Assembly: GCA_031257105.1 (NCBI GenBank)
Contig: JAIRPG010000052.1
Location: 1 to 41,705, forward strand
DNA: 41,705 nucleotides
Reading direction: 5' to 3'
Source: Treponema sp.
GTDB lineage: Bacteria > Spirochaetota > Spirochaetia > Treponematales > Breznakiellaceae
Of this stretch, positions 41,591 through 41,705 are shown piece by piece (within the stretch, counting starts at the first letter, position 1; each line of letters starts with the position of its first letter). The notes below the pieces were generated by a model that ran no database searches, was not told the origin of the DNA, and was given only the letters and a program-made list of their open reading frames with translations. The translations under genes and the position numbers were made by a program.

Positions 41591-41625
41591 GTCTGTCCAC
41601 AAAGTCGGTTACTTTGCGGACAGAC
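41591..41625. repeat. Palindrome A with GTCTGTCC outer arms
   Basis: GTCTGTCCACAAAGT (41591-41605), loop CGGTT, ACTTTGCGGACAGAC (41611-41625). Fifteen-base arms with one mismatch, which becomes a G-U pair if the minus strand is transcribed. Confidence 0.85.
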
Positions 41626-41628
41626 CTT

Positions 41629-41666
41629 GCATTTTCTCGCCTAACGGCTGCGAAAATGCGTTTTTT
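41629..41666 (+). terminator. Hairpin followed by a T run, intrinsic terminator candidate
   Basis: GCATTTTC (41629-41636) pairs with GAAAATGC (41652-41659), with CGC/GCG-type pairing extending inward past a bulge. It is followed by G and then six T (41661-41666). This is a terminator-like layout for a plus-strand transcript, although no plus-strand gene lies directly upstream. Confidence 0.5.
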
Positions 41667-41672
41667 AAGGTG

Positions 41673-41705
41673 GTCTGTCCATAATGTGTCTACATTATGG
41701 ACAGA
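41673..41705. repeat. Palindrome C with GTCTGTCC outer arms (reaches the window edge)
   Basis: GTCTGTCCATAATGT (41673-41687), loop GTCT, ACATTATGGACAGA (41692-41705). Fourteen visible base pairs without mismatch; the fifteenth would need a C at the base just outside the window. The outer arms equal those of palindrome A while the inner arms differ. Confidence 0.85.

Larger units (their letters stand above)
41372..41705. other. Gene-free region packed with inverted repeats
   Basis: I see no coding frame with family resemblance here. From about 41426 to the window edge nearly every base falls in some inverted repeat: GCGTT/AACGC (41426-41430 with 41443-41447), then the elements listed separately at 41446-41520, 41521-41584, 41591-41625, 41629-41666 and 41673-41705. 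The density suggests a structured RNA, a cluster of palindromic repeats, or the edge of a mobile element continuing beyond the window. Confidence 0.7.

Noticed and set aside
41591-41705. Palindromes A and C as CRISPR repeats
   Set aside because: They are self-complementary with differing inner sequence, too few, and without regular spacers or cas genes.

Overview
The window looks like chromosome of a spirochaete, most likely a Treponema-group bacterium of the gut type. This is an inference from gene content: a short ParC-like topoisomerase IV A subunit, a FapA (DUF342) protein, a single-chain glycyl-tRNA synthetase, a PPi/ATP-ambiguous phosphofructokinase, a Cache-type chemotaxis receptor, and several lipoproteins. 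G+C is high over most of the window, with one AT-richer gene at 1285-2238. I see no rRNA, CRISPR array, phage block or complete insertion sequence.

Layout. 1-2440 is a patchwork: the tail of an ABC exporter, a DUF1861/GT108-type mannoside gene, a decayed second copy of the ABC tail, an AT-rich NYN-nuclease/cold-shock fusion, and tRNA-Pro(UGG). 2464-8000 holds a chemotaxis receptor, then an acyl-CoA ligase followed by chorismate synthase. 8049-13530 holds an acidic membrane protein, divergent asnS, and two tandem paralogous DUF3298-type lipoproteins. 13479-19208 carries parC, pgi, argR and fapA. 19216-24467 carries a large SWIM-SNF2 helicase and a translationally coupled pair (secreted protein, then degenerate receiver-PilZ protein). 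24534-28741 is mfd-plsC. 28712-33608 is a five-gene oligopeptide/nickel-type ABC importer operon. 33869-41335 carries glyS, a BASS transporter-uxaC operon, a phosphofructokinase, a beta-CASP ribonuclease and an aldo/keto reductase. 41372-41705 has no gene and is densely packed with inverted repeats that run to the window edge.

How the genes relate. Most are housekeeping: glycolysis (pgi, pfk), translation (asnS, glyS, tRNA-Pro), transcription-repair coupling (mfd), lipid synthesis (acyl-CoA ligase, plsC), aromatic synthesis (aroC) and sugar-acid use (uxaC). Genes are tightly packed; four convergent pairs overlap at their 3' ends.

The signals most worth following are: (i) a recurring promoter-start arrangement in which a sigma-70-like -10 hexamer ends exactly 6 bases before an ATG with no usable Shine-Dalgarno, seen at five genes and nearly at two more, suggesting leaderless mRNAs; (ii) the palindrome array at 41446-41705, where two hairpins share outer arms but have different, still self-complementary, inner arms; (iii) a dispersed repeat near 4721, 10100 and 41523; (iv) the 83-base duplicated ABC tail around the GT108-type gene; (v) a palindrome placed between two back-to-back promoters at 37748-37762.
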